Part shown: in pieces, positions 37,915-46,401 of the stretch | How positions within the stretch are numbered: the stretch's first letter is position 1 | How the letters are laid out: each line of letters opens with the position of its first letter | NCBI GenBank assembly: GCA_013426755.1 | Contig: AP019861.1 | Location: forward strand, 2,449,271-2,513,270 | Reading direction: 5' to 3' | DNA: 64,000 bases | Origin: Spirochaetota bacterium | GTDB lineage: Bacteria; Spirochaetota; UBA12135; COTS27 | Notes under the pieces: generated by a model | What the model saw: only the letters and a program-made list of their open reading frames with translations | The model's database searches: none | Told to the model about the DNA's origin: nothing | Position numbers and translations under genes: made by a program

Positions 37915-39018
37915 TTAAGAGACTTTCTCAACAAATAATAAATTAGCCGCTTTAATAGAGAGGTAAACACGGCGTTTTTTACCAATAGTGAGTTGATAAG
38001 ACGCATCAAAGGTATTTTGTGCATTCATCGTAACAATCGTTCCTAACGTAAGATCAATCTCTTTAAGGTATTCAAGAAATTCATGACTTGCTTCGAGAAC
38101 ACGGGTTATTTTACCCCGTTCGCCGTTATTAAGATGTGAAAGTTTAATATGTTTGTGGACGCGTTCATCGATTCTACCTTGGCAATCGGGTATCGGATCG
38201 CCATGGGGGTCTGCTGCTGGAAAATCTAGAAACTTCTCTAGCCGCCCAATCAATCGCTCATCACCAATATGTTCTAATTCCTCAGCTAAGGAATGCACTT
38301 CACTCCAATCAAATCCTAATTTAGATTGTAGAAAACTTTCCCAAAGCCGATGTCTTCGTAAAAGACCCAGGGCAAGTTTCCTTCCTGTTGGGGTGAGTTT
38401 AATTCCTTTATACGGTTTATAGGTGATCCATTTTTGCTGTTCTAATTTTTTTAACATCATATACACGGCTGAGACATTGACTAGGAGTTTTTGTGCCAAT
38501 CTCAACGGGTGAATATACGATTCTAATGAAGTCTCAATTGCGTTCTTAGGCAAATTTTTATTGATGTTTTCTTTTGTTAGGGATAACGACTGCTCTGCAT
38601 TGGGATGGTTTGTATTGAGTTGGTCTGCATTGGGTTGGTTTGTATTGGATTGGGTCGTGCTGGATTGGGTCGTATTGGGTGGGCTTGAATTTTGATCTTT
38701 GCCTTTGCGGGTTATGGAATGCTGCTTTATGCGATGTTTTGCTGGATGTTTTTTATATGGCTTATTTTGCTCGTTTTTATCCATAGCAGACATTTGATCC
38801 GCACTTTCCATCGCCAATTGAAAAATCGCCTTAATATAATTCTCCTGCGTTCTATTTTGATATTCTGCAGGCCCTTGATTAGATTGATTAGGGTTAGAAT
38901 CGACTTCTTCACCAGAATCACCAGAAAACCCTGATGATAACTGCAGCACTGCATCGTCACTATCTTTATCCACATTCCTAATAGTCTGTGAAGATTGTTT
39001 CGTATTTTGTGCTGTCAT
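37915..39018 (-). CDS. troR: DtxR/MntR-family metal-dependent repressor (TroR-like) with a large insert in its DNA-binding domain
   Basis: Metal-activated repressor, presumably of troABCD. The family pieces are in order. Helix 1 ENYIKAIFQLA is near 59-70. HTH/wing is LAQKLLVNVSAVYMMLKKLE, ITYKPYKGIKLTPTGRKLAL. Dimerisation and metal site: LLRRHRLWESFL, LAEELEHIGD and DPHGDPIPD near 271. The C-terminal FeoA/SH3-like domain has GERGKITRVLE and VYLSIKAANLL. At 367 aa it is well above the ~155-230 aa norm: an acidic N-terminal extension and a ~95-residue Asn/Thr/Gln/Ser-rich tract (about 72-165, TTQSNTNQPNADQLNTNHPN) lie between helix 1 and the recognition helices. Unlike T. pallidum, the gene is convergent to troABCD. 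Confidence 0.88.
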   Translation of the reverse strand: MTAQNTKQSSQTIRNVDKDSDDAVLQLSSGFSGDSGEEVDSNPNQSNQGPAEYQNRTQENYIKAIFQLAMESADQMSAMDKNEQNKPYKKHPAKHRIKQHSITRKGKDQNSSPPNTTQSSTTQSNTNQPNADQLNTNHPNAEQSLSLTKENINKNLPKNAIETSLESYIHPLRLAQKLLVNVSAVYMMLKKLEQQKWITYKPYKGIKLTPTGRKLALGLLRRHRLWESFLQSKLGFDWSEVHSLAEELEHIGDERLIGRLEKFLDFPAADPHGDPIPDCQGRIDERVHKHIKLSHLNNGERGKITRVLEASHEFLEYLKEIDLTLGTIVTMNAQNTFDASYQLTIGKKRRVYLSIKAANLLFVEKVS

Positions 39019-39335
39019 AGTCTTTTTAAGGAATAAGAGAATATAGGATGAGAGAAATTGAACTGATCACGACGATTGATCCGTTATTAACAAAATTTAG
39101 AACTCTTGTAGTAACGAAATTAACCTCCCCAAAAGAAGAATCACTTCATATCAGACAAATTATACTATTATTTGCTCAGTTTCTAAATACTACTTTATAA
39201 GTTATATTTTAGGTGCGCGTTTAGACTATTTCTCCACTTATTTGTCTATATTTGTTACTCATTCTTCTCATTCCTCTCAAAATTCATTGAAATATATAGA
39301 AAAAGCAATGTTTCTAAACAATTGTATTCACTACT
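39019..39335. other. Intergenic stretch upstream of troR and the inositol locus
   Basis: No gene seen; presumably holds the troR promoter on the minus strand. No copy of the troA palindrome is present here. Confidence 0.35.
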
Positions 39336-39395
39336 ATTTACTGTACAGATATTTACTGTACAGATGTTTATTGTACAGATATTTACTGTATAAAT
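39336..39395. repeat. 15-bp iterons containing a palindrome, upstream of the inositol operon
   Basis: Four abutting 15-bp units: ATTTACTGTACAGAT twice, then GTTTATTGTACAGAT, then ATTTACTGTATAAAT. The first two contain the palindrome CTGTACAG; the third keeps TGTACA. They end about 50 bp upstream of the -35 box and could be an operator array. Confidence 0.8.
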
Positions 39396-39446
39396 TGAAT
39401 GCATAAAATTTGTTAATTCATAAAATTCGTTTATAGCAAATATTGA

Positions 39447-39475
39447 TTAACAAAATCAAAATCTGATGATATAAT
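39447..39475 (+). promoter_or_regulatory. Promoter of the inositol transport operon
   Basis: TTAACA (39447-39452), 17-bp spacer, TATAAT (39470-39475), giving a ~170-nt leader before the binding-protein gene. A dyad TTGATT-aacaa-AATCAA (39443-39459) overlaps the -35 box and could be a repressor site. Confidence 0.65.
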
Positions 39476-39652
39476 CATATTGAATGCATTTTTTATGCTT
39501 TTCTACGCATTTCAGAGGTTTTTAGAATTTCAGTGGGCATTATAAACAATATCACCCTATTTATAATAAGAATACACATATAAATAACGATCCAAGCCAT
39601 TGAAATAATAGTTTTCAAACAAATATTTATTACTTTCTTTTGGAGGAAACTC

Positions 39653-40594
39653 ATGAGAAAAATATTAAGCAAATTAGCCATTTTTTTTATGGCTGCTATT
39701 TTTTTAGTAAGTTTCAGCTTTGCTAAAATAAAAATTATTGTCGTTACCCACGGCTCAGCGGATGACCCATTTTGGAGTATTGTCAAAAATGGCGTCCAGC
39801 AAGCAGGTAAAGACTACAGACGCGCAGACAAACTGCAAGTCCTCTACCGCGCACCCACTACCTTTAATATGGTAGAAATGGCACGCTTAATCGACCAAGC
39901 CGTAGCAGAAAGACCCGATGGGCTCGTTGTGTCCATTCCCGATGCAAACGCACTCGGACCATCCATTCGCAACGCTGTCAAAAGTGGCATTCCTGTGATC
40001 TCTATCAATTCTGGCTCAGATGTTTTTACCAAACTAGGCGTCACAGCCCACGTCGGCCAGACTGAATATGAAGCTGGACTCGGAGGCGGAAGACGCATGA
40101 AGGCAAGCGGCGCTAAAAAAGCTCTCATCGTTAACCACGAAGTCGGCAATGTCGCCCTCGACCTCAGAGCAGATGGCTTCATCAAAGGTTTCGGCAACGG
40201 CGAAGTTATTGGTGTTTCTAAAGACCCCAATGAAATCAAATCCGCCGTCTCCGCTAAATTTCGTAGAGACAATAAGCTAGACGCTGTCCTCGCCCTAGGC
40301 CCGCTCTCAGGCGAACCGACTTACGATGCCATCAAAGAACTCGATAAAATCAAAGACGTTAAAGTCGCTACTTTTGATCTATCCAGTAAAATGCTCGAAG
40401 CCGCCGCCAAAGGTGAAGTCGTCTTTCTTATCGACCAGCAACCCTACCTACAAGGCTACCTCCCAATATCTATGCTCGTTCAGTACAAACGTTACGACAC
40501 ACTCGCCCCAGGCATCGTTCAGACTGGACCTGGCTTCGTAACACCTAAAAATGCAGCTAAAGTTATTGGCCTAGCTAAAAAAGGTTATCGCTAA
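39653..40594 (+). CDS. Sugar/inositol ABC transporter periplasmic binding protein
   Basis: RbsB-like (periplasmic-binding-protein type 1) receptor of 313 aa. The signal peptide runs to about residue 24 (FLVSFSFA). It then follows the fold: IKIIVVTHGSADDPFWSIVKNGV, a hinge-side VAERPDGLVVSIPD, IPVISINSGSD, LDAVLALGPL and VVFLIDQQPYLQGYLP. It has the best Shine-Dalgarno in the window (GGAGG, 39642-39646, six bases before ATG). Location at the head of an iol cluster points to myo-inositol or a related cyclitol as ligand. Two hairpins follow it, which probably set high receptor-to-permease ratios. Confidence 0.9.
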   Translation: MRKILSKLAIFFMAAIFLVSFSFAKIKIIVVTHGSADDPFWSIVKNGVQQAGKDYRRADKLQVLYRAPTTFNMVEMARLIDQAVAERPDGLVVSIPDANALGPSIRNAVKSGIPVISINSGSDVFTKLGVTAHVGQTEYEAGLGGGRRMKASGAKKALIVNHEVGNVALDLRADGFIKGFGNGEVIGVSKDPNEIKSAVSAKFRRDNKLDAVLALGPLSGEPTYDAIKELDKIKDVKVATFDLSSKMLEAAAKGEVVFLIDQQPYLQGYLPISMLVQYKRYDTLAPGIVQTGPGFVTPKNAAKVIGLAKKGYR

Positions 40595-40630
40595 CCTTAA
40601 CTGTCATCACAGTTAATCACCCTTAGCTTA

Positions 40631-40664
40631 AAGACCTGGTATGTTTTTAAAAACATGCCGTCTT
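40631..40664 (+). terminator. Hairpin downstream of the binding-protein gene
   Basis: AAGAC then GGTATGTTTTT pairs with AAAAACATGCC then GTCTT (one G-U pair and a 2-nt bulge). It lies 37 bp after the stop codon and may stabilise the 3' end of a monocistronic binding-protein mRNA. Confidence 0.55.
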
Positions 40665-40703
40665 GCCTAAGTGTGATTAGCGTGCTTAGCGTGTTTAATT
40701 AGA

Positions 40704-40745
40704 AAAAATTTAGAGAGACCGTTTATAAAGTCTCTCTAAATTTTT
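40704..40745 (+). terminator. Strong intrinsic terminator/attenuator between binding-protein and permease genes
   Basis: Perfect 16-bp stem AAAAATTTAGAGAGAC / GTCTCTCTAAATTTTT with a 10-nt loop, ending in a T run followed by ATTTA. It is symmetrical, so it could act on either strand. Confidence 0.85.
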
Positions 40746-41167
40746 ATTTAACTGAGAGATGATTTTTTCTTGTCCTAAGATACGTAAGATACCTAAGCTA
40801 GAATATCATCTAATAATATCTATCGTCTCATTTTTTTTATTCATTGCCCTCAGCCATTATCACCCCCAGTCATTAGAATACAGTCCTATATAATATAATA
40901 ACTACGTATCCATATATTTTCTTTATAAAGTTGGCGTCTGCTCCAAAATACACTCTGCTTATAATAACACTGCTCTTACTTTGATGTGAGTTCTAGCGAA
41001 GAATTATTTTATGACCACTTATCAGATCACTTAACAAACCCAACTCATCGCATATCAATTAGCAATTATTAATTATCCATTAGTCATTAGCTCAGGATAT
41101 CATTTTTTTTAACTAGCTCACTGATTATTTTTTAAAGTCATTGTATCAAAAAAGATTTTGCTTTCCT
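40746..41167. other. Intergenic leader of the permease gene
   Basis: About 420 bp, AT-rich. No gene and no clear promoter. Downstream genes are either reached by read-through or start from an unrecognised promoter here. Confidence 0.3.
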
Positions 41168-42304
41168 ATGAAAAATAATTCTAATTCCAGCACCACCCAA
41201 AAAGATAAAACTCGCCCAAAAGACGAACGTGTACGCGAGATCTCAACTTTCACTAAGGTCCTCACACGACCAGAAATGGCTTCTGTAGGCGGGGGTGTCA
41301 TTATCTTTCTTATCTTTGGTCTTACCGTAGGCGACTCGGGAATGTTTAGTGCCCTTGGCATTATCAACTTTCTAGAACCTTCCGCACAATTAGGTATCAT
41401 TGCTATAGCCGCTTCTTTACTTATGATAGGCGGACAATTTGATCTTTCTATCGGATCGATGATTGGTTTTGCTAGTGTTTGCGTGGCTATTATGGTAGGT
41501 GAATTTCAGATGCCTATTTGGTCTGTTGTTATTATTACCTTTGCTATTGCTGCTTTAGTCGGTTATGTCAATGGTATTTTGGTTGTAACGACGCGCTTGC
41601 CGTCGTTTATTGTTACATTGGCAATGTTATTTATCTTACGTGGCGCGGCGCTAGTTGTTATGCGCGGCATTACAGGACGAACGCAAGCCTACATTGAGCG
41701 CGAGGTTATAGAAGCGAGTTTCTGGGGCAACCTTTTTGGTGGCCGCATCGGAGTCGATCTCTTTAATAAACTCGCAGAACAAGGCATCATCGATGCTAGA
41801 GCCAGCGACGGTCTCGCACTCGCACAAGGCATACCTATATCTATTGTATGGTGTCTCGTCCTAGTGGTCCTAAGCACCTTGATTCTCAATAGAACTAAAC
41901 TAGGTAATTGGATCTTTGCCTCAGGCGGCGATGAACGTGCTGCCAACAATATCGGCGTCCCCGTCAAAAAAGTTAAAATAGGACTCTTTATCTTTACCGC
42001 CATTTCAGCGACATTGTTCGGACTACTACAAGTCTTTTCCAGTGCTTCAGCAGATACTTTGCGTGGAGAACTTAAGGAATTTGAAGCGATCATCTCAGCT
42101 GTGATTGGAGGAACATTGCTTACAGGCGGCTATGGTTCGACCATTGGCGCAGTGCTCGGTGCAGTTATCTTCGGCGTCATTCGCCAGGGCATTTACTATA
42201 CGGGCATAGATGCCGATTGGTTCCGTGTTTTCTTAGGCGTGATGGTCCTGCTCGCTGTTATCTTCAATAACATTATTCGCTCACGCGCCACAGGTAGTAA
42301 ATAA
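41168..42304 (+). CDS. Sugar/inositol ABC transporter permease
   Basis: RbsC/XylH-type (BPD_transp_2) inner-membrane permease, about ten helices, 378 aa from this ATG. Typical segments are LLMIGGQFDLSIGSMIGFAS, the cytoplasmic GGDERAANNIGVPVKKVKIG and ISAVIGGTLLTGGYGSTIGA. A polar ~35-residue N-terminal extension precedes the first helix. The frame also starts at TTG 41141; ATG 41168 is preferred. Works with the binding protein upstream and the ATPase encoded next. Confidence 0.92.
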   Translation: MKNNSNSSTTQKDKTRPKDERVREISTFTKVLTRPEMASVGGGVIIFLIFGLTVGDSGMFSALGIINFLEPSAQLGIIAIAASLLMIGGQFDLSIGSMIGFASVCVAIMVGEFQMPIWSVVIITFAIAALVGYVNGILVVTTRLPSFIVTLAMLFILRGAALVVMRGITGRTQAYIEREVIEASFWGNLFGGRIGVDLFNKLAEQGIIDARASDGLALAQGIPISIVWCLVLVVLSTLILNRTKLGNWIFASGGDERAANNIGVPVKKVKIGLFIFTAISATLFGLLQVFSSASADTLRGELKEFEAIISAVIGGTLLTGGYGSTIGAVLGAVIFGVIRQGIYYTGIDADWFRVFLGVMVLLAVIFNNIIRSRATGSK

Positions 42305-42446
42305 TTGACACTCCCCATTAATAATTAATCCATCACCTTTTTACTGTATTTTACTGTAATTCACGCTCCTTCGCTTGCCATTAAAACTATTTCATCAGTT
42401 CGTCAATTCGTCACTCACCACATCATTTTAGCAGGAGAAAAATATC

Positions 42447-43250
42447 ATGCCAGCCGCTAAAAAACACACACCACCCACAAATGCAACCAAGCAAAACACC
42501 GACTCAGTGCCTATTATGAGTCTTAAAAATGTTTCTAGATATTTCGGTAATGTCATCGCTTTAAAGGACATGTCTTTTGAGGTCCACCGCGGACGTGTGA
42601 CCTGTCTGCTAGGCGATAACGGCGCTGGAAAATCAACGCTCATCAAAATTCTCTCAGGCGTGCATCAGCCCAGCGAAGGTGAAATGTACATCGAAAATAA
42701 AAAAACTGTCTTCAATTCACCACGCGATTCACTAGACTACGGCATAGCCACCGTCTATCAAGACCTAGCCCTAGTACCACTGATGAGTATTGTTCGTAAT
42801 TTTTTCATGGGACGTGAAATCACACGCGGCTTCTTCCCATTTTACTATATAGACTTTAAAAAATGCTCAGAGATCGCACAAACAGAAATGCAACGCGTAG
42901 GCATCAATATACGAAGTCCCGACCAAGCTGTCGGAACATTATCCGGTGGCGAACGGCAATGTCTCGCCATAGCACGGGCGCTTTATTTTGGCACGCGTGT
43001 TTTAATATTTGACGAACCAACCGCAGCCCTCGGAGTAAAACAATCCGCCATTGTCCTAGACTTCATCAAACAAGCACGCGATAAAAATATCGGTGTGATC
43101 TTCATCACCCATAATTCTTTCCATGCCCACGAAGTAGGCGATCTGTTCACAATTCTCAATCGCGGACAGAGTATAGGCAATTACACCCGTTCTGAAATCA
43201 CGCGCGCAAAATTATTTGATCTTATGGCAGGTAAAGTTACTAAAAAATAA
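42447..43250 (+). CDS. Sugar/inositol ABC transporter ATP-binding protein (single-domain)
   Basis: Walker [12 protein letters not shown]-loop VYQDLALVP, signature [15 protein letters not shown], Walker [13 protein letters not shown] and switch His in FITHN. At 267 aa it holds one nucleotide-binding domain, like FrcA-type ATPases, not the double-domain RbsA/XylG form, so it should act as a homodimer. GCAGGAG lies ten bases before the ATG. Followed directly by the iol genes. Confidence 0.93.
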   Translation: MPAAKKHTPPTNATKQNTDSVPIMSLKNVSRYFGNVIALKDMSFEVHRGRVTCLLGDNGAGKSTLIKILSGVHQPSEGEMYIENKKTVFNSPRDSLDYGIATVYQDLALVPLMSIVRNFFMGREITRGFFPFYYIDFKKCSEIAQTEMQRVGINIRSPDQAVGTLSGGERQCLAIARALYFGTRVLIFDEPTAALGVKQSAIVLDFIKQARDKNIGVIFITHNSFHAHEVGDLFTILNRGQSIGNYTRSEITRAKLFDLMAGKVTKK

Positions 43251-43388
43251 TAACGCTACGACAATAGCAAGTAGTCGTAGTACAATAGTAAATAGTACGT
43301 AGTGGCTACTTAGCAGCCACCTAACCCACCGCAAAGTCAATACGCACCAGCAGCCGATTATCCTTTATTATTCCTTTAATCACTCACT

Positions 43389-44210
43389 ATGGAAGCCCAT
43401 CTAAAAGACCATCGAAATGGTTTTTCTATAGGATATACCCCTATTACCACCCTAACAGATATAACCTACCCAACAGGAATCGAACTAGGTGTCCTCAAAC
43501 TGCAAAAAGGAAATACATTCAGTGAAAAGACAACACTAGAAACAGCCTATCTGCTCATGCATGGCTGCCTTAAAATAACGACACATGACGATGAAACAAA
43601 AACGCATCATTTCAACCGAACATCGCTCTTTAATGAAGCGCCTAGCTGTATTCATCTCAGTACACAAAAAACAATAACACTGATAGCTGAAAGTGACATT
43701 GAACTTACCGTCTACAAAACAACCAATCCTACCCCCTTTCCCAACCACTTTTATGATCCAAGTGCCACCCGCAATGAACATCGCGGCAAAGGACTAGTCG
43801 GTGATACCAGTTACCGATTTGTTCGAACTATCTTTGATAAACGAAATGCCCCTCCAGAGGCGCTACTCGTTTTAGGCGAAGTCATTACTTTCCCTGGTCG
43901 TTGGTCTAGTTATCCACCGCATCATCACACACAACCAGAGATCTATCATTACAGGTTCGATAAACCAGCAGGGTATGGACACAGCGAATGGGGTGAGAAC
44001 GTCTTTCTAGTCAAAGCATACGATACTGTTAAAATCGTAGACGGTGTCGACCACGCACAATGCGCTGCACCAGGGTATGCGATGTATTATTCGTGGGTCA
44101 TTCGTCACTTGCCAGATGATCCTTATCTTACACCTACTTTTACCCAAGCACATGACTGGACGCAGCAGACAGGGGCAGCGTACTGGCAGCCCACCGAAGC
44201 TAAGTCTTAA
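43389..44210 (+). CDS. IolB-like isomerase paralogue (first copy)
   Basis: Bicupin of the KduI/IolB family, 273 aa. The second cupin carries the metal ligands: YPPHHHTQPEIYHYRF at 175-190 (His, His, Glu) and DH at 221-222 followed by APGYAMYYSW. The N-terminal cupin is diverged. A second, more canonical IolB is encoded at 49382 in the same operon, so this protein may have a different uronate-like substrate or be a diverged duplicate. The two are only distantly alike, so this is not a recent duplication. ATG start, no strong Shine-Dalgarno. Confidence 0.75.
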   Translation: MEAHLKDHRNGFSIGYTPITTLTDITYPTGIELGVLKLQKGNTFSEKTTLETAYLLMHGCLKITTHDDETKTHHFNRTSLFNEAPSCIHLSTQKTITLIAESDIELTVYKTTNPTPFPNHFYDPSATRNEHRGKGLVGDTSYRFVRTIFDKRNAPPEALLVLGEVITFPGRWSSYPPHHHTQPEIYHYRFDKPAGYGHSEWGENVFLVKAYDTVKIVDGVDHAQCAAPGYAMYYSWVIRHLPDDPYLTPTFTQAHDWTQQTGAAYWQPTEAKS

Positions 44211-44273
44211 CCACTAGCCTTTTTTGTAATCAGTGTACGTAAAAAGATATGAGTAAAAATATTACGGTTAACA

Positions 44274-46187
44274 ATGGAAAAAAAATTTGATATTATCAGC
44301 ATGGGAAGAGCTGCCGTCGATATTTACGCCTATGAAATAGGCGCACGACTAGAAGAGGCTAGCGGATTTTCTAAATATTTAGGAGGTTCTTCAGGAAATA
44401 TTGCCTACGGCTGCGCCCGCCAAGGACTCAAAGTCTCCATGCTAACTCGTGTCGGTGCTGATCACATGGGACGATTTGTCATAGAAACATTCAATAAAGC
44501 AGGTGTCGATACTTCTGCAATCAAAGAAGACGCCAATCGTCTTACAGGTCTAGCCTTCTTAGGCATCAAAGACAACCAAAATTTCCCACTTCTTTTTTAC
44601 AGGAAAGATTGTGCCGATATGGGAATTCGCAGCGAACATATCTCTGAACCCTATATTGCAAGTACGCGAGTTTTAATCCTCACAGGAACACATTTCTCAA
44701 AGGAAAAACCCCGTGCCGCTTGTTTCCAAGCACTCAAATACGCTAAAAAACACAATGTCAAAGTAGTTTTAGACATTGATTATAGACCTGTCCTCTGGGG
44801 CTTAACTAAGCTCGACAAGGGAACGACGTATTTCGTTTCATCAGAAAACGTGAGCACTGCTCTTCAAGAGATCTTTCCCTATTGTGATGTTATCGTAGGA
44901 ACAGAGGAGGAGATTCATATTGGCGGCAATACGACAGAGACGATTGCAGCATTAAAAACAATTCGTAGCCACACCCAAGCAACCCTTGTCCTTAAACGAG
45001 GTGCAAAAGGCAGTCACGTCTTTACAAAAGAAATCCCAAATAACCTGAGTGATGCGAGACTCTTTGAAAGTTTCAATGTCCCCGTTCTCAATTCCATAGG
45101 TGCAGGAGACGCTTTTATGAGCGGTCTTATGCGTGGTTATGTCAATAACGAGGGGTGGGAACAAGCGCTTCGTTACGCCAATGCTGCAGGGGCAATTGTC
45201 GTTTCAAGACATGGCTGCGCTCCAGCGATTCCAACACGAATAGAATTAGACGATTATCTAGAACGCTCAGCTACAATTAAGCGCATTGACCTAGATAAAC
45301 GGATCAATCGTCTCCACCGCGTGACCACCAGAGAACATAAATGGGAACAAGTTACTCTCTTAGCCTTTGACCATTGTCATTTGCTAGAACAGTATCTCAT
45401 CAAAGAATACAATATGACGCCCACTGAATACACACCTCTACTTAAGCAATTGAAATTTCTTATTTTAAAGGGCTTTTATGAAACGACCGACTCATTAGCC
45501 CTAGCAGGGAGAGCGGGTATTCTCTGTGATGACAAGTACGGACAGGACGTTTTAAATGACATTACAGGAAAAGACTTCCTCATTGCCCGTCCGAGTGAAA
45601 AAGCACCCCGTGTCCCCCTCACATTCAATTATCCCAATATCGGACTAGAAATGTCCTACTGGCCTAAGAGTCACGTCATTAAATGCTTGATTGCCATCGA
45701 CGGTGATGATGACGAAGCACTTATAACCACACAATTTAACACACTCAGTCAGCTTTATCATGATTGCAGTCGCACTGACCATGAACTTATGTTAGAATGG
45801 CTGCCGCGGACGACTGGTAAGAAACAACCTGAGACTATTGGGCTTATTATGGAAAAAACCTATAATTTGGGTATTTATCCTGATTGGTGGAAGTTACTTA
45901 TCGAATCTAAAGCCGAATGGAACGCAGCAACCCGTAAATTAGAAGCATATGACCCGTACTGCAGAGGAATCGTCCTCCTAGGCGCAGGCAATTCTATAGA
46001 CCAGATGACGGATCTTTTCAAATTAGGATCAAAAGAGAAATGGGCGCGGGGTTTTGCTGTCGGCAGAACCATTTTCTACGACGCCGCTAAGGCGTGGTTT
46101 GCTAAAAAGATCTCCGATACCGAGTGCATCAGCCTCATCAGTCGCAATTACGCTAAACTCATCCAAGCTTGGCAGCAATTTGATTGA
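44274..46187 (+). CDS. iolC: Bifunctional 5-dehydro-2-deoxygluconokinase / DUF2090 aldolase-like protein
   Basis: Residues 1 to about 335 are a PfkB-family kinase (IolC): YLGGSSGNIAYGCARQG, the NRLTGLAFLG segment and catalytic IGAGDAFMSGLMRGY near 277. The C-terminal ~300 residues (from KWEQVTLLAFDHCHLLEQYL) are DUF2090, which in many iol loci is fused to IolC and is annotated as the 5-dehydro-2-deoxyphosphogluconate aldolase that replaces IolJ. The fusion would give two consecutive steps: phosphorylation, then cleavage to dihydroxyacetone phosphate and malonate semialdehyde. The kinase assignment is solid; the aldolase role rests on family annotation. 637 aa is normal for this fusion. Confidence 0.93.
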   Translation: MEKKFDIISMGRAAVDIYAYEIGARLEEASGFSKYLGGSSGNIAYGCARQGLKVSMLTRVGADHMGRFVIETFNKAGVDTSAIKEDANRLTGLAFLGIKDNQNFPLLFYRKDCADMGIRSEHISEPYIASTRVLILTGTHFSKEKPRAACFQALKYAKKHNVKVVLDIDYRPVLWGLTKLDKGTTYFVSSENVSTALQEIFPYCDVIVGTEEEIHIGGNTTETIAALKTIRSHTQATLVLKRGAKGSHVFTKEIPNNLSDARLFESFNVPVLNSIGAGDAFMSGLMRGYVNNEGWEQALRYANAAGAIVVSRHGCAPAIPTRIELDDYLERSATIKRIDLDKRINRLHRVTTREHKWEQVTLLAFDHCHLLEQYLIKEYNMTPTEYTPLLKQLKFLILKGFYETTDSLALAGRAGILCDDKYGQDVLNDITGKDFLIARPSEKAPRVPLTFNYPNIGLEMSYWPKSHVIKCLIAIDGDDDEALITTQFNTLSQLYHDCSRTDHELMLEWLPRTTGKKQPETIGLIMEKTYNLGIYPDWWKLLIESKAEWNAATRKLEAYDPYCRGIVLLGAGNSIDQMTDLFKLGSKEKWARGFAVGRTIFYDAAKAWFAKKISDTECISLISRNYAKLIQAWQQFD

Positions 46188-46401
46188 TTTCTCAATAAAT
46201 CTCTAAACTGCTTCGTATTCTAAAACGTGACCGTGATAATAGTACGTTTTCTCTAAAAGAGACAAATTATTATTAGCAGTAGAACTCATAAAATCATATA
46301 AAGATTACCTACGTCCATAATACAATATTAACAATATCAACCGTCTTAGCTTAAAAAAAATACAAGTAATGAAATTAGAAGATTAAAAAGTAGTAAAAAC
46401 A

